Source of the DNA: Clostridiales bacterium PH28_bin88
Lineage (GTDB): Bacteria; Bacillota; PH28-bin88
Length of the DNA stretch: 64,000 nt
Direction: 5' to 3'
Assembly (NCBI GenBank): GCA_000987045.1
Contig: LAKY01000072.1
Location: forward strand, 115,383 to 179,382
Position 1 is the first letter of the stretch, and the number at the start of each line of letters is the position of its first letter. The notes below the pieces were generated by a model that saw nothing but the letters and a program-made list of their open reading frames with translations, was not told the DNA's origin and made no database searches. Of this stretch, positions 27,059 through 37,470 are shown piece by piece. A program made the translations under genes and the position numbers.

Positions 27059-29213
27059 TTTCCTTCTCCTCTAATAATTCGCCCAGTTCATCCTTAAACA
27101 GGTCACCCAGGGTGAGAGCCTTTTCCCCTGCAGCTGGAGGGGCAACGGCGGCCTCTTCTTTACCCCGTCGCTTTTCGGTGCCCTGGGCTTCACGCAGACT
27201 CAGGCTCATGCGCTGGGCTTCCTGGTCAACGCTCAGGACCTTGACAGGAATGACGTCACCCACGGAAACAACTTCCTCGGTTTTGGCCACATGCCTGTCA
27301 GCTAACTGCGAAATATGCACCAGGCCTTCAATTCCGGGCTCCACCTCTACGAAAGCGCCAAAGGGAGCAATCCGCAGAACCTTACCCTCAACAATGCTGC
27401 CCACTTGGTAACGCTGGGCGGCGGTATGCCACGGGTTAGCCAGGAGTTGCTTCAACCCCAAGGAGACTTTCCCGGCCTCCCGGTCCACTCCCAGCACCAT
27501 CACGTCTAGTTCCTGCCCCTCGCTAAGTACGTTCTTGGGATGATCCACCCGGCCCCAGGAGATTTCGGAAACGTGTAACAGCCCATCCACTCCCCCGATG
27601 TCCACGAAAGCTCCGAAGTTTGTTAAACGGCGTACCACGCCGTGTCGAACCTGACCTTCTGCCAGGTCCTCCCATGTTTCCTTGCGCTTCCGCTCGTACT
27701 CCTCTTCCAGGATCGCTTTCTGGGAAAGAACTACCTTGTTTTTGTTGCGGTCAATTTCGATTATCTTAAGACGTAAGGTTTTACCAAGATAAGTCTCCAG
27801 GTTTTCCACGTATCCACGTTCCACCAGAGAAGCCGGCACGAATCCGTTGATCCCCACGTCAACCAACAAGCCGCCTTTAACCACTTCCACCACCGGGGCC
27901 TGGATCTCCGCCTGCTCCTTAAAAGACGTCTCCAGTTTCTCCCATGCCTTCTTGCGGTCTGCCCGCTTTTTGGACAGGATAGGGTGGCCCTCTTCGTTTT
28001 CAACCCGGAGAACATAGACGTCCACTTGGTCTCCCACTTTAAGCACTTCTCCCGGATCGTTCACCGGCCGGTGCGACAGCTCAGCTACCGGAATGATTCC
28101 CTCCGATTTACCACCCACGTCAATTAGTACCTCGTCGTTTTTAACCTGAACCACAGTGCCGGTTACAATTTCACCCTTGCGCAGGTCTTTCATATTTTCG
28201 GCTAAATGAATATTCACGTCTTCTTTATTTTCCACCGGGGCGGCTTCTGCCCCACCAGTTGCCGGAGCAACTTCAGCGGGTGCGCCGGATATAGGGGCTG
28301 CTTCGACCGTGGGTTCTACCGGAGCTACATCTTGTTCCCGTACCTCCCCCGCGTTCTTGACTTCTTCTTGATTGAACTCCGTCATTCTCTTGACTACCTC
28401 CTCAATAATCCAATCTGGGGTTGAGGCACCAGCAGTAACCCCTACCCGCTTTGTATGCTCAAACCACTGGGGCTGCAGGTCTGCTGCCCGCTCCACGTGG
28501 TACGTAGCCGTCCCAGTACCTGCGCATATCTGTACCAGTTTCCCGGTATTGGCACTGTTCCTGCCTCCAATCACCACCATGGCATCAACCGACCGGGCCA
28601 GTTTCCGCGCCGCTTCCTGTCGCTGCCGTGTAGCATGGCAGATAGTATTATGCACTACCAGTTCCTTGGCTTTACCGCGAAGTACCTCTACTACCTGCTC
28701 CAACTTTTCTACCGGTTGGGTGGTTTGGGCGACAACGCCTATCCGTCCGGTATCGGGAAGCGCCTCCGCTTCAGAAACCTCTCCCACTACCCATGCCTTA
28801 CCCCCGGTCCACCCTATCAATCCCTCCACTTCAGGGTGCTCGCGGTCTCCAACCACCACCACTTGATAGCCGTCTTCCTGCAGGCGTTGAGCCAACTGCT
28901 GGACCCGCCGCACATCGGGACAGGTGGCATCAATCACTGTCAGATCCCTGTCAACCGCCTGCTGGATGATTTCTGGTGGTACTCCGTGAGAACGGATGAC
29001 CACTCTTCCTGTTTTAACTTCACCTAAACTTTCTACGGGCAGTAAACCCTCCCGCTCCAGGCGTGCCACCTCTTGGGGGTTATGTATCAACGGCCCGAGG
29101 GAAAAAATAGGCCCCTTTTCTTCTCTAACAGCCTGTTGAACCTTCCGTAGAGCACGTTTCACGCCGAAACATAAACCGGCATGCGCTGCTAAAATCACTT
29201 CCAACGACAGCAC
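27051..29213 (-). CDS. ispH: IspH (HMBPP reductase) fused to a four-domain S1 RNA-binding protein
   Basis: Residues 1-280 are 4-hydroxy-3-methylbut-2-enyl diphosphate reductase, the last step of the MEP pathway. The iron-sulfur cysteines are in AGLCFGV, DATCPDV and NTICHAT. After a roughly 60-residue Ala/Pro/Glu-rich linker come four S1 repeats (about 350-415, 430-500, 515-585 and 600-670) like those of ribosomal protein S1. The frame is open throughout 720 residues, so this is a real fusion and not a miscall. Such fusions are known in Clostridia. The start is GTG with AGGAG very close, or a TTG three codons in. Confidence 0.93.
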   Translation of the reverse strand: MLSLEVILAAHAGLCFGVKRALRKVQQAVREEKGPIFSLGPLIHNPQEVARLEREGLLPVESLGEVKTGRVVIRSHGVPPEIIQQAVDRDLTVIDATCPDVRRVQQLAQRLQEDGYQVVVVGDREHPEVEGLIGWTGGKAWVVGEVSEAEALPDTGRIGVVAQTTQPVEKLEQVVEVLRGKAKELVVHNTICHATRQRQEAARKLARSVDAMVVIGGRNSANTGKLVQICAGTGTATYHVERAADLQPQWFEHTKRVGVTAGASTPDWIIEEVVKRMTEFNQEEVKNAGEVREQDVAPVEPTVEAAPISGAPAEVAPATGGAEAAPVENKEDVNIHLAENMKDLRKGEIVTGTVVQVKNDEVLIDVGGKSEGIIPVAELSHRPVNDPGEVLKVGDQVDVYVLRVENEEGHPILSKKRADRKKAWEKLETSFKEQAEIQAPVVEVVKGGLLVDVGINGFVPASLVERGYVENLETYLGKTLRLKIIEIDRNKNKVVLSQKAILEEEYERKRKETWEDLAEGQVRHGVVRRLTNFGAFVDIGGVDGLLHVSEISWGRVDHPKNVLSEGQELDVMVLGVDREAGKVSLGLKQLLANPWHTAAQRYQVGSIVEGKVLRIAPFGAFVEVEPGIEGLVHISQLADRHVAKTEEVVSVGDVIPVKVLSVDQEAQRMSLSLREAQGTEKRRGKEEAAVAPPAAGEKALTLGDLFKDELGELLEEKENE

Positions 29214-29360
29214 CAGCTCCTATAGTTTCGTACAACCAGGACAACCTTGATACCCCTTTGAAAGCAACCCTGGCTGTCCCGCATTCAATTACTATTTTAT
29301 GGCTTTTGATCAAACATTATTTATCTTTCGTTAAAAATCAGCCGATTCCTGCAAAATACC

Positions 29361-29389
29361 AAAAAAACCTGGCCAAAAAGGGCCGGGTT
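29361..29389 (-). terminator. plsC terminator
   Basis: On the minus strand AACCCGGCC-CTTTTT-GGCCAGGTT is followed by TTTTT, with one C/A mismatch in the stem. It lies between plsC and ispH. Confidence 0.8.
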
Positions 29390-29420
29390 TTATTTATCAA
29401 CCAGTACAATTTATAGGGGG

Positions 29421-30014
29421 TTACCCTTGTTGCAGAAGATCGGCTACCGCCTGCTGGGCTCTGGCCGAAAGTTCATTAACCATTTCCGATTGTACTGTTT
29501 CCGGCTTTTCTACTGGAATAGGTTTACCGATCAATACCTTGAATGGGCGAAACCACCCCCGGTACCAGATACTTTTAATCCCGACTAACGCAACAGGCAG
29601 AATGGGAGCCCCTGTACGCACCGCCAATACAGCGGCACCTGGCTTGAAGGGCAGCAACTCCCCGTTTTTACTGCGCGTTCCTTCAGGAAACATTCCGATC
29701 ATCTTGCCCTGGTTGAGAGTTTCCTGGGCAGCCCGGAGGGCTCCCCGGTCCCCACCGCCACGCTTCACTGGAAAGGCCCCCAGCCACTTAATTAAGGTTC
29801 CCAGTACGGGGACGCGGAACAGTTCCTGTTTCGCCATGTAACAGACCTGACGGTCCAGGGAAACTCCCAGGGCAATAGGATCCCAATTGCTTACGTGGTT
29901 GCAGATTACCACCACCGGCCCCTCCAAAGGTTGGTTTTCTCGTCCCACTACCTGCCAGTGGCAGACGTAGTCAAAGAAGAGACGGAAAAGGCCCTTGGCA
30001 AAACGATAAAACAT
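29421..30014 (-). CDS. plsC: 1-acyl-sn-glycerol-3-phosphate acyltransferase
   Basis: PlsC makes phosphatidic acid from lysophosphatidic acid at the membrane. The 197-residue protein has the acyltransferase motifs NHVSNWDPIALG (HX4D, near residue 38) and MFPEGTRSKNG, with a hydrophobic N-terminal part. Its start overlaps the cmk stop (TAATG). The order cmk-plsC-S1 is a common Firmicutes arrangement. Confidence 0.95.
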   Translation of the reverse strand: MFYRFAKGLFRLFFDYVCHWQVVGRENQPLEGPVVVICNHVSNWDPIALGVSLDRQVCYMAKQELFRVPVLGTLIKWLGAFPVKRGGGDRGALRAAQETLNQGKMIGMFPEGTRSKNGELLPFKPGAAVLAVRTGAPILPVALVGIKSIWYRGWFRPFKVLIGKPIPVEKPETVQSEMVNELSARAQQAVADLLQQG

Positions 30015-30694
30015 TAGTGCTTACCTCCACCATGGCACCGGGCCAGGATCATTCTAATTACCTCTTCTGGGGAAAGCCCGGTTGTATCTATAAGCATTGC
30101 CTCGGGGGCCTGCACCAGGGGGGCGACCTCCCGCTTAGCATCCGTATGGTCCCGCATCCGGATTTCCTCCTTAACCTCATCCAGAGTAACGGCGTGACCC
30201 TGCTGTTTCAATTCCATGAAACGCCTTCGTGCCCTTTCGTCCAAAGAAGCAGTGAGAAAGAATTTATACGGCGCATCCGGCAATACATGAGTCCCGATGT
30301 CCCTGCCGTCCATTACTACCCTGCCCGAAGACGCCATCCGCCGCTGAAGCTCCACCATCCTGCGGCGCACACCGGGGACCTTCGCCACCAGAGAAACATT
30401 CCGGGAAACTTCCGGCAGCCGAATGTCCTCAGTGACATCAACGTGATCGCAGTACACCAGGTTCTTCCCTTCCGGGTCCACCCGCAGCATGATTTCGGTA
30501 TCCTCCGCCAGTCTGGACAGGCCGGATTCATCGGTAAGGTCAAGACCCTTTCGAAGGGCCTTCCACGCTAACGCCCGGTACATGGCGCCGGTATCTATAT
30601 AAAGATAGTTCAGGCGCTCCGCCAGTAGCCTGGCGATAGTGCTTTTACCCGCCCCGGCAGGACCGTCGATGGCAATGTTACCATTTGATTCCAC
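30014..30694 (-). CDS. cmk: cytidylate kinase
   Basis: Cmk phosphorylates CMP and dCMP with ATP. It has the P-loop IDGPAGAGKSTIARLLA, the following YIDTGAMYRA and the substrate segment VVMDGRDIGTHVLPDA. The frame is open to 30742, but the GTG at 30694 has GGAGGG six bases upstream and gives 226 residues, the normal length. It follows aroA by 49 bases and so probably belongs to the aro-trp supraoperon. Confidence 0.96.
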   Translation of the reverse strand: MESNGNIAIDGPAGAGKSTIARLLAERLNYLYIDTGAMYRALAWKALRKGLDLTDESGLSRLAEDTEIMLRVDPEGKNLVYCDHVDVTEDIRLPEVSRNVSLVAKVPGVRRRMVELQRRMASSGRVVMDGRDIGTHVLPDAPYKFFLTASLDERARRRFMELKQQGHAVTLDEVKEEIRMRDHTDAKREVAPLVQAPEAMLIDTTGLSPEEVIRMILARCHGGGKH

Positions 30695-30743
30695 AGCCTT
30701 CCCTCCGGGCATTATTGTACCATATTTCGAACTAAAACACACA

Positions 30744-32030
30744 CTATCTCTGTAACTCAGTCAAAACTTGAGGAAAATCGGGAAAAGATACCCGGATGCA
30801 CTCCGCATCACTGATGCGGGTTTCCCCTCTGGCCACCAGCCCGGCCACGGCCAGAGCCATGGCCATGCGATGGTCATCATAGGAACAACACGTAGCCCCT
30901 TTTAACTGCCGGCCACCCTGGATGACCAATCCGTCCGGCAGTTCCTCGACATCCGCACCCATCCGGCTTAATTCCCTAACTATGGCGCTGATCCGGTCAC
31001 TTTCCTTAACCCGCAGCTCGGTGGCGTCCCGGATGACGGTGGTGCCCTGAGCCGCAGCCGCGGCAACCGCTAGGGCCGGCACCTCATCGATCAGGCGCGG
31101 GATCATGTCACCACCCACCGTAACCCCCCGGAGGGGCTGATGCTTAACCAACAGGTCCGCTACGGGTTCTCCAGCTGCCTCCCGCTGCTCCAGTAATTGG
31201 ATATCCGCCCCCATGGAGCGTAGCACCTCCAGGATGCCGGTACGGGTGGGATTGACACCCACGCCCTTTAGCAGGATCTCAGCTCCCGGAACGATGGAGC
31301 CAGCTACGAGAAAAAAGGCAGCGGACGAGATGTCCCCGGGTACCTCCACCTTCCGGCCGGTCAAAGGAGTCTGCCCAGCCACTGAAACTGTAAGATTTTC
31401 AATATGCACCTTAGCGCCAAAGGCCTCCAGCATCCGTTCTGTATGATCCCGGGAGGAGGAGGGCTCGGTGACACTTGTCTTACCTGGCGAATGGAGGCCC
31501 GCCAATAGAACCGCCGACTTTGCCTGGGCGCTGGCCACCGGAGAACGGTAATGTATGGGCCGAGGGTTTCCCCACTGTACCGAAAGAGGCGCCAATGTAC
31601 CACCTTGCCGGCCCCAGATGGCTGCACCCATCTCCCTCAACGGCTTAACAACCCGGCCCATGGGACGGCGCTGGAGGGAAGCATCGCCCGCCAGCACGGC
31701 GTAACCCCGGAGACCGGCCAGCATTCCCAATAAAAGCCGCATGGTGGTGCCGGAGTTCCCGCAGTCCAGCACCCCGGCTGGCTCTTGTAACCCGTCTAAC
31801 TCCCGCCCGTACACGGTAATGGGGCCGTCTTCCACACCCCGGAACTCAACCCCCAGTTGTTGCAGGCAACGAATAGTGCTAAGGCAGTCAGCCCCCCGGA
31901 GAAACCCCCGGATCTCCGTAGTCCCTTCCGCCATCGCCCCCAGCATGGCCGCCCGATGTGAAATGGACTTGTCGCCAGGCACGTTAACCTCGCCTTTAAA
32001 CCCCTGGGCAGGTTCAATACGTAGCTCCAT
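30744..32030 (-). CDS. aroA: 3-phosphoshikimate 1-carboxyvinyltransferase (EPSP synthase)
   Basis: AroA joins shikimate 3-phosphate and phosphoenolpyruvate in the sixth shikimate step. The N-terminal [20 protein letters not shown] and [15 protein letters not shown] motifs, and the late [14 protein letters not shown], are diagnostic. The frame extends to 32156 and overlaps tyrA. The ATG at 32030 aligns with the usual family start and gives 428 residues. The 110 bases between tyrA and this start would then be untranslated or encode an unusual 42-residue N-terminal extension. Confidence 0.96.
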   Translation of the reverse strand: MELRIEPAQGFKGEVNVPGDKSISHRAAMLGAMAEGTTEIRGFLRGADCLSTIRCLQQLGVEFRGVEDGPITVYGRELDGLQEPAGVLDCGNSGTTMRLLLGMLAGLRGYAVLAGDASLQRRPMGRVVKPLREMGAAIWGRQGGTLAPLSVQWGNPRPIHYRSPVASAQAKSAVLLAGLHSPGKTSVTEPSSSRDHTERMLEAFGAKVHIENLTVSVAGQTPLTGRKVEVPGDISSAAFFLVAGSIVPGAEILLKGVGVNPTRTGILEVLRSMGADIQLLEQREAAGEPVADLLVKHQPLRGVTVGGDMIPRLIDEVPALAVAAAAAQGTTVIRDATELRVKESDRISAIVRELSRMGADVEELPDGLVIQGGRQLKGATCCSYDDHRMAMALAVAGLVARGETRISDAECIRVSFPDFPQVLTELQR

Positions 32031-32139
32031 TCCCCATACCTCTTTCAACATTCTTTTCTGAAAGCCTAAATCAAACCATTCTTCGATGGTTAATGGATGT
32101 AAACATCCGGGAGACGGCTCGAGATGCTCCTTCCAGGAT

Positions 32140-33246
32140 TTATCTCCGTTTTGCAATGATTCCGTTCTCCCTTAAAACCTCCACCGACCGGTTGGCGGCC
32201 GGTTCAGTTTGGAAACCCAAACGGATGGAACCTCCTTCGCCCTCTCGTACCCGCAGGATCTCGATGTCGATAATGTTAATGTCGTGATCACCCAAAAGCC
32301 TGGCCATCTGGCCGATGACACCGGGCCGGTCCGGCACCGTCACCACAACTTCATAAAGTGACGGCAGTAGGCCTTTCATTTTCGCGGGGATCTGGCCTCT
32401 TACCGACCTGGCCTGTTCAAACCTCCGGGCGAGATCCGGACCGTCACCTGCCTCAATAGATGTTTCCATTTCGTCCAGCACCCGCCGGAAATAACCTAGC
32501 ATTTGCAGGAGTTTTTCCCGGTTAGCAAGGCAGATGTCCCGCCACATCACCGGATTCCCTCCAGCCACCCTGGTAGTATCCCGGAAACCCCCGGCAGCCA
32601 GCATCAAGGCCTCGGGATGGGCCAGGGCAACCCGGTCCACCGTACCCACCAGGGCGACCGCCAGCAAATGAGGCAAATGGCTGACCGCCGCCACGATCAG
32701 GTCGTGCTCATCAGGGTCGATGGTAATCACCCTGGCGCCGGTTGCCCCCACCAGCTTAGTGACCTGTTCCAGCGCTGCCGCACTGGTGCGGGTAGTGGGG
32801 GTTAAAAGGTAGACGGCGTTTTCAAAAAGATACCTGTCGGCAGCCCTGATGCCGGCTTGTTCCGAACCGGCCATGGGGTGTCCCCCCACGTAATGAACAC
32901 CCGGTGGCAGGGAGGCTTCCAATTGATCAACTATACCTCGTTTTGTGCTCCCCACATCAGTAACAACACACCCTGGTTTCAAGTACGGTGAGATGCGGCG
33001 CGCCATCTCCGGTACCTGGCCCACCGGGGTGGCCAGCACCACAATGTCGGCATCCTTCACCCCTTCCGCCAGGTCTGTAGTGCCGCGGTGAATAGCCCTG
33101 GTCTCCAAACCCATCTGCAGGGCCTCGGGATCCATGTCGACCCCGTTCACCTCCTGTACCGCCCCGCCCTGGGTCCAAGCCATTCCCAGGGAACCGCCGA
33201 TCAGGCCCAGGCCAATGATCGTAACTTTCCGTACCGGCAACCTCAT
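32140..33246 (-). CDS. tyrA: prephenate dehydrogenase with ACT domain
   Basis: TyrA oxidatively decarboxylates prephenate to 4-hydroxyphenylpyruvate for tyrosine. It has the dinucleotide motif [14 protein letters not shown] at the N-terminus and the catalytic segments [13 protein letters not shown] and [12 protein letters not shown]-terminal ACT domain (about residues 293-365, [20 protein letters not shown]) is probably for tyrosine feedback. The length is 368 residues. It follows pheA by five bases. Confidence 0.96.
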   Translation of the reverse strand: MRLPVRKVTIIGLGLIGGSLGMAWTQGGAVQEVNGVDMDPEALQMGLETRAIHRGTTDLAEGVKDADIVVLATPVGQVPEMARRISPYLKPGCVVTDVGSTKRGIVDQLEASLPPGVHYVGGHPMAGSEQAGIRAADRYLFENAVYLLTPTTRTSAAALEQVTKLVGATGARVITIDPDEHDLIVAAVSHLPHLLAVALVGTVDRVALAHPEALMLAAGGFRDTTRVAGGNPVMWRDICLANREKLLQMLGYFRRVLDEMETSIEAGDGPDLARRFEQARSVRGQIPAKMKGLLPSLYEVVVTVPDRPGVIGQMARLLGDHDINIIDIEILRVREGEGGSIRLGFQTEPAANRSVEVLRENGIIAKRR

Positions 33247-33251
33247 GCTGA

Positions 33252-34085
33252 CTATCCCCCCTCATCCCGGGGATAGGACCCCAGGACCTTAAGCAATACC
33301 GTCTGAGGCTCCAGACGCCTGAGGACCGTGGACAGGGGTTCGATCTCGGCGTGGCCCTCACAATCAATAAAGAACAGGTAATCACCCAGTTCCTTTTTGG
33401 TTGGGCGGGATTCTATCCTCGTCAAGTTGATCCCCTGTACCGCGAATCCTTCCAGGGCACGATAAAGGCCACCCGGCCGGTTCTTGGGCAGCGCCAGCAC
33501 TAGGGAGGTTTTATCACGCCCGGTACTGGGCACAGTTCCCTTGCCCACCGCTACAAAACGGGTCCTGTTGCCGGCATAGTCCTGAATATCCCTGGCCAGA
33601 ATATTGAGCCCGTACCGCTCCGCCGCCAGCACGGAGGTAATGGCCGCCGCGCCGGGTGGGGAGAGTGCCACCATGCGGGCCGCTTCCGCTGTGCTGGTAG
33701 ACTGCCGGACACTGACCGCCCGCAAGTGGCGACTCATGTATTCCCTGCACTGGGCCAGGGCTTGCGGGTGAGAGAGAACCTCATTCACCTCTTCGATGCC
33801 GGCTACCGTAGCTGCCAGGCAGTGCCGGATATCGACTACCACTTCTCCCTGAATGGACAACTGGTGAGATGCCAGGAGGTCCACAGTCAGGTTAACAGTC
33901 CCTTCAATGGAATTCTCCAGCGGCAGCACACCATGGGCCACCGTGCCCGTCTCTACCCCATCAATCACGTCCGGGATTGAGTCAAAAGGCACCAGCGCTG
34001 CTCCAGGTAGTCCGCGTTCCGACCACCTGCCGGCCGCCTGTTCGGAATAGGTGCCCGGAGGGCCCAGATATCCGATCCCGGTCAT
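33252..34085 (-). CDS. pheA: prephenate dehydratase
   Basis: PheA converts prephenate to phenylpyruvate. The 277-residue monofunctional enzyme has the start [14 protein letters not shown], the catalytic TRF motif in [10 protein letters not shown], and a C-terminal ACT domain with [15 protein letters not shown] for phenylalanine feedback. There is no fused chorismate mutase; that activity is encoded by aroH at 42.6 kb. It overlaps aroF by four bases (ATGA). Confidence 0.97.
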   Translation of the reverse strand: MTGIGYLGPPGTYSEQAAGRWSERGLPGAALVPFDSIPDVIDGVETGTVAHGVLPLENSIEGTVNLTVDLLASHQLSIQGEVVVDIRHCLAATVAGIEEVNEVLSHPQALAQCREYMSRHLRAVSVRQSTSTAEAARMVALSPPGAAAITSVLAAERYGLNILARDIQDYAGNRTRFVAVGKGTVPSTGRDKTSLVLALPKNRPGGLYRALEGFAVQGINLTRIESRPTKKELGDYLFFIDCEGHAEIEPLSTVLRRLEPQTVLLKVLGSYPRDEGG

Positions 34086-35116
34086 CGGGGCATCCCCGCC
34101 ATCCGGCGACCCATCACCTCGGCAATCCGGCTGATCTGTCCCATCATGGCAGCAAAATTCTCGGGGTTAAGAGACTGGGGCCCGTCAGACAGGGCCTCGC
34201 TGGGATTAGGGTGCACCTCTACAATCAGACCGTCGGCACCTGCGGCAATCGCTGCCCTGGACATGGGCTGTACCAGTTTCCACTTTCCTGTGCCATGGCT
34301 GGGGTCAACAATAACCGGCAGGTGAGTCAACTGTTTGAGCACCGGGACCGTACTAAGGTCCAGGGTATTTCGAGTGTAGGTTTCAAAGGTACGGATGCCC
34401 CGTTCACAAAGCATCACGTTATAGTTACCACCGGCCATGATGTATTCGGCCGCCAGGATCCATTCCTCAATGGTAGCTGAAGGGCCGCGCTTCAACAGCA
34501 CCGGTTTTTCCAACTTACCTACCTCCCGCAGCAGGTGGAAATTCTGCATGTTACGGGCGCCGATCTGCAGCACATCGGCGTATTCCGCCACCAGATGCAG
34601 GGTGTAAGGATCCATCACCTCGGTGACCACCGGCAAACCGGTAGCTTCCCTGGCCTCAGCCAGGAGTTTTAGCCCTTCTTCCTCCAACCCCTGGAAGGAG
34701 TAGGGGGACGTCCGGGGCTTAAAGGCTCCCCCGCGGAGCATGGTCGCTCCCGCTTGTTTCACCTGGTAAGCCGACTCGAGGATCTGTTCCCGGTTCTCGA
34801 CCGCGCAAGGCCCGGCCATCACGTGGATATCCTCCCCCCCAATAGTGAATTCTCCTATTCTGATTACCGTATTCTCGGGCTTGAATTCGCGCCCTGCCAG
34901 CTTGTAAGGTTGGAGGATAGGGACCACCTTCTCCACCCCTGGCATGGCTTCCAGGGCCATCCCCGGCAAACGGGTCTTGGTGTCGTTTCCGATCACTCCA
35001 ATAATCGTCCTGGCCACCCCCTGAGAAAGGTGTACCTGAAAACCAGCCCTGGAGAGGCGGGAAGTGACGGCTTCTACCTCTTCCGGAGGCGCCATGTGGC
35101 GCATCACAACAATCAT
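34082..35116 (-). CDS. aroF: 3-deoxy-7-phosphoheptulonate synthase (DAHP synthase, AroF/AroG Ibeta type)
   Basis: This enzyme condenses phosphoenolpyruvate and erythrose 4-phosphate to start the shikimate pathway. Residues 1-70 form the ferredoxin-like regulatory domain seen in Thermotoga-type enzymes. The barrel follows with [40 protein letters not shown] and [12 protein letters not shown]. An open frame reaches 35278, but the ATG at 35116 has AAGAGGGTGA upstream and gives 344 residues. It is the first gene after an attenuator-like leader and begins the aro half of the supraoperon. Confidence 0.95.
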   Translation of the reverse strand: MIVVMRHMAPPEEVEAVTSRLSRAGFQVHLSQGVARTIIGVIGNDTKTRLPGMALEAMPGVEKVVPILQPYKLAGREFKPENTVIRIGEFTIGGEDIHVMAGPCAVENREQILESAYQVKQAGATMLRGGAFKPRTSPYSFQGLEEEGLKLLAEAREATGLPVVTEVMDPYTLHLVAEYADVLQIGARNMQNFHLLREVGKLEKPVLLKRGPSATIEEWILAAEYIMAGGNYNVMLCERGIRTFETYTRNTLDLSTVPVLKQLTHLPVIVDPSHGTGKWKLVQPMSRAAIAAGADGLIVEVHPNPSEALSDGPQSLNPENFAAMMGQISRIAEVMGRRMAGMPR

Positions 35117-35410
35117 GCAATTCACCCTCTTTTCCTGTGTAAGGTCATTATTTCCTTTCTTAAAATATTTCACAACTCGCTGGCGGGCGGCTTTTCGCTC
35201 CTCTTCCCCCCTTTGGGTGGAGATAGGCGCCGCCGTCCCGTAAAAAACAAAAGCCACCCCTGGTACAGGAGTGACCACTGCGCTCGAGACAGACCGCTAC
35301 TCCTACCGTCCTACCGTCCTACCCGTATTCTGTCTTTCCTACCGTTCTGCTGGCCTCCTGGCCGCTGCCCCACCAGGCCTACTGGTTGATACCATCCAAC
35401 ACCTGGCTTA
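35117..35410 (-). promoter_or_regulatory. aroF leader RNA with UAG-repeat loop and competing stems
   Basis: This leader of about 290 bases has three parts on the minus strand. First, CCAGG (35402-35406) can pair with CCUGG (35373-35377), or that CCUGG can pair with CCAGG (35357-35361), but not both. Second, AGACAGA (35329-35335) pairs perfectly with UCUGUCU (35287-35293), closing a 35-base loop with four UAG triplets at 35319-35321, 35311-35313, 35303-35305 and 35297-35299. The first three are eight bases apart in repeats of GGUAGGAC. Third, an intrinsic terminator follows at 35242-35275. It does not match a T-box or the TRAP spacing. Confidence 0.6.
35242..35275 (-). terminator. attenuator terminator before aroF
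   Basis: On the minus strand GTCACTCCTG-TAC-CAGGGGTGGC forms a 10-bp stem with two G-U pairs, followed by TTTTGTTTTTT. It lies 126 bases before the aroF start codon and after the likely promoter, so it would reduce transcription into aroF-pheA-tyrA-aroA. Confidence 0.8.
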
Positions 35411-35416
35411 AAAAGG

Positions 35417-35445
35417 ATGATACCATAACCGGCAACCGGTGGCAA
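35417..35445 (-). promoter_or_regulatory. internal promoter of the aro half of the supraoperon
   Basis: On the minus strand TTGCCA (35440-35445) and TATCAT (35417-35422) are 17 bases apart, starting 20 bases after the trpA stop codon. No terminator is visible between trpA and this site, so trp read-through is also possible. Confidence 0.6.
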
Positions 35446-35464
35446 TATGATCTTTTTCCGGCTC

Positions 35465-36286
35465 CTATGTGGCCCGGAGAGCCTGCTTGATCCCCCCCAC
35501 GAACCTTCCTACTTCTGCTATACGCCCTGCCGGGTACCCATCATAGGAAGCAGCCAGCCGTACCACCGCGCTGCCCACGATCACCCCATCAGCGTAACGG
35601 GCCGCTTGCGCCGCATGCTCGGGTCCGGATATCCCAAAACCCACCGCCAGCGGCCGATCGGTACACTGCCGGATCGATTCCAGGTAGCCCGCCAGCCCGT
35701 CTTCCACCCTGCCTGCCGTTCCCGTCACTCCCGTGCGGGACACACAGTAAATAAACCCGCCACCGCTTGCAGCCAGTCTGGTTACCCTTTCCCGGGGAGT
35801 AGTGGGGGCGACCAGCGGTACCAGTGCTACTTCCCGGTCCTGCAGGGCGTTGCCCAGCGGCCCGCTCTCCTCCATGGGCAGGTCGGGTACGATAATCCCG
35901 TCTACCCCTGCCGCGGAACTATCCTCCGCGAATCTTTCCAACCCATACCGTAACAGGGGATTATAATAGGTCATCAGCAGCAAGGGTATTTCTGTATGTC
36001 GTCGCAAGTCCCCGACCAGCCCCAACACCCTCCGCAAGGTGGTACCGCTGGCCAAAGATCGCTGGCCAGCCGCCTGGATCTCCGGCCCATCGGCCACGGG
36101 ATCGGAAAAGGGCACCCCCAGTTCTATCAGGTCCACTCCCTGCCGTTCCAATTCCAAGACCAATCGCGACGTGGTCTCCAGATCCGGGTCCCCGGCCATG
36201 ACGTATACGATCAGAGCTTGTTCCCCTCGTTCTTTCAATACCTTGAACTTGTGGTCAATTCTATTGCCACCTGGCTTCTCCATCAT
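35465..36286 (-). CDS. trpA: tryptophan synthase alpha chain
   Basis: TrpA cleaves indole-3-glycerol phosphate to indole, which passes to TrpB. The 273-residue barrel has the catalytic Glu in [22 protein letters not shown], the catalytic Asp in [13 protein letters not shown], and the phosphate site [12 protein letters not shown]. Its start overlaps the trpB stop by four bases. It is the last trp gene. Confidence 0.97.
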   Translation of the reverse strand: MMEKPGGNRIDHKFKVLKERGEQALIVYVMAGDPDLETTSRLVLELERQGVDLIELGVPFSDPVADGPEIQAAGQRSLASGTTLRRVLGLVGDLRRHTEIPLLLMTYYNPLLRYGLERFAEDSSAAGVDGIIVPDLPMEESGPLGNALQDREVALVPLVAPTTPRERVTRLAASGGGFIYCVSRTGVTGTAGRVEDGLAGYLESIRQCTDRPLAVGFGISGPEHAAQAARYADGVIVGSAVVRLAASYDGYPAGRIAEVGRFVGGIKQALRAT

Positions 36287-37470
36287 AACCGTCCCCCCTC
36301 TATGGCTGCCACCGACTGTACGTCCTTGTCCCCCCGCCCGGAAAGATTAACAACAATCACTTTCTCTGGAGACAATTGGGGCGCCAGCCTAACCGCGCGG
36401 GCGACAGCATGGGCGCTTTCCAGAGCCGGGATGATGCCTTCGGTACGGGCCAGCAAATAAAACGCCTTTAGCGCTTCGTCATCCGTTACCGCCGTGTAGA
36501 TCACGCGCCCGCTGTCCTTCAAGTAGCTGTGCTCCGGGCCTACACCAGGGTAATCCAGACCGGCCGAAACGGAGTGGGCTTCCAACACCTGCCCGTTCTC
36601 GTCCTGCAACAGGTAGGACAGGGCACCGTGCAGCACCCCCGGGTACCCCCCGGAAAGAGAGGCCGCGTGCTCCCCGGTTTCCAGACCGCGCCCCGCCGCT
36701 TCCACCCCGGTCAGGCGAACCTCATCTTGTAAGAAGGGGTAAAAGATGCCCATGGCATTGCTGCCCCCACCCACGCAGGCCACAATGTGATCGGGCAGCC
36801 GCCCGGTCAGGTTTCGCACCTGCCGCTTTACCTCCTCGCCGATGACCGACTGGAAGTCCCGTACCATCATGGGATAGGGGTGTGGGCCCACCACCGAGCC
36901 AATAATGTAGTAGGTGTCCCGCACGTTGGTTACCCAGTCCCGGAGGGCCTCGCTGGTAGCGTCCTTCAATGTCCTGGATCCTGTGGCTACCGGTACCACC
37001 GTGGCCCCCAGGAGACCCATGCGGTAGACGTTCAGTGCCTGCCGTTTCATGTCCTCTTCTCCCATGAATACATGACACTCCAACCCGAACAGTGCCGCGG
37101 CGGTGGCAGTGGCCACACCATGCTGGCCCGCACCGGTCTCGGCGATGATGCGCCGTTTACCCATCCGCCGGGCCAGCAGCACCTGGCCCATGGTGTTGTT
37201 GATCTTGTGGGCTCCGGTATGAGTAAGGTCTTCCCTTTTCAGGTAAATCCGGGCACCCCCCAGGCTGTCGCTGAGCCTGGCCGCGTAGTACAAAGGCGTG
37301 GGACGGCCCACGTAGTGCTGCAGGTAATAACGGAGTTCCTCATGGAACTCCGGATTTTGCCGAACCTCCTGGTAGGCTCTCGCCAGTTCCTCCAGCGCCG
37401 GCATCAGCGTCTCGGGGACAAACCTGCCACCGTAGGCGCCAAAGCGACCGTTAGCATCCGGTAACGTCAC
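36283..37470 (-). CDS. trpB: tryptophan synthase beta chain
   Basis: TrpB joins indole and serine to form tryptophan using pyridoxal phosphate. The PLP lysine is in [13 protein letters not shown] (near residue 85), [17 protein letters not shown] is the catalytic Glu region, and [10 protein letters not shown] binds the phosphate. At 395 residues it is the TrpB1 type. The GTG start lies within the end of trpF and has AAGGAGGG at good spacing. Confidence 0.98.
   Translation of the reverse strand: MTLPDANGRFGAYGGRFVPETLMPALEELARAYQEVRQNPEFHEELRYYLQHYVGRPTPLYYAARLSDSLGGARIYLKREDLTHTGAHKINNTMGQVLLARRMGKRRIIAETGAGQHGVATATAAALFGLECHVFMGEEDMKRQALNVYRMGLLGATVVPVATGSRTLKDATSEALRDWVTNVRDTYYIIGSVVGPHPYPMMVRDFQSVIGEEVKRQVRNLTGRLPDHIVACVGGGSNAMGIFYPFLQDEVRLTGVEAAGRGLETGEHAASLSGGYPGVLHGALSYLLQDENGQVLEAHSVSAGLDYPGVGPEHSYLKDSGRVIYTAVTDDEALKAFYLLARTEGIIPALESAHAVARAVRLAPQLSPEKVIVVNLSGRGDKDVQSVAAIEGGRL

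Noticed and set aside
27051..29213. Two separate genes, ispH and an S1 gene, merged by error
   Set aside because: The frame is continuous with a low-complexity linker typical of natural fusions, and there is no internal ribosome site with a stop codon.
35117..35278. N-terminal extension of DAHP synthase
   Set aside because: The frame is open, but the extension is arginine/lysine-rich, crosses the attenuator terminator, and the ATG at 35116 has a good ribosome site and fits the family.
35117..35410. T-box or TRAP site before aroF
   Set aside because: The AGGGTGGNACCGCG T-box sequence is absent, and the UAG triplets are spaced by 5, 5 and 3 bases rather than the 2-3 expected for TRAP throughout.
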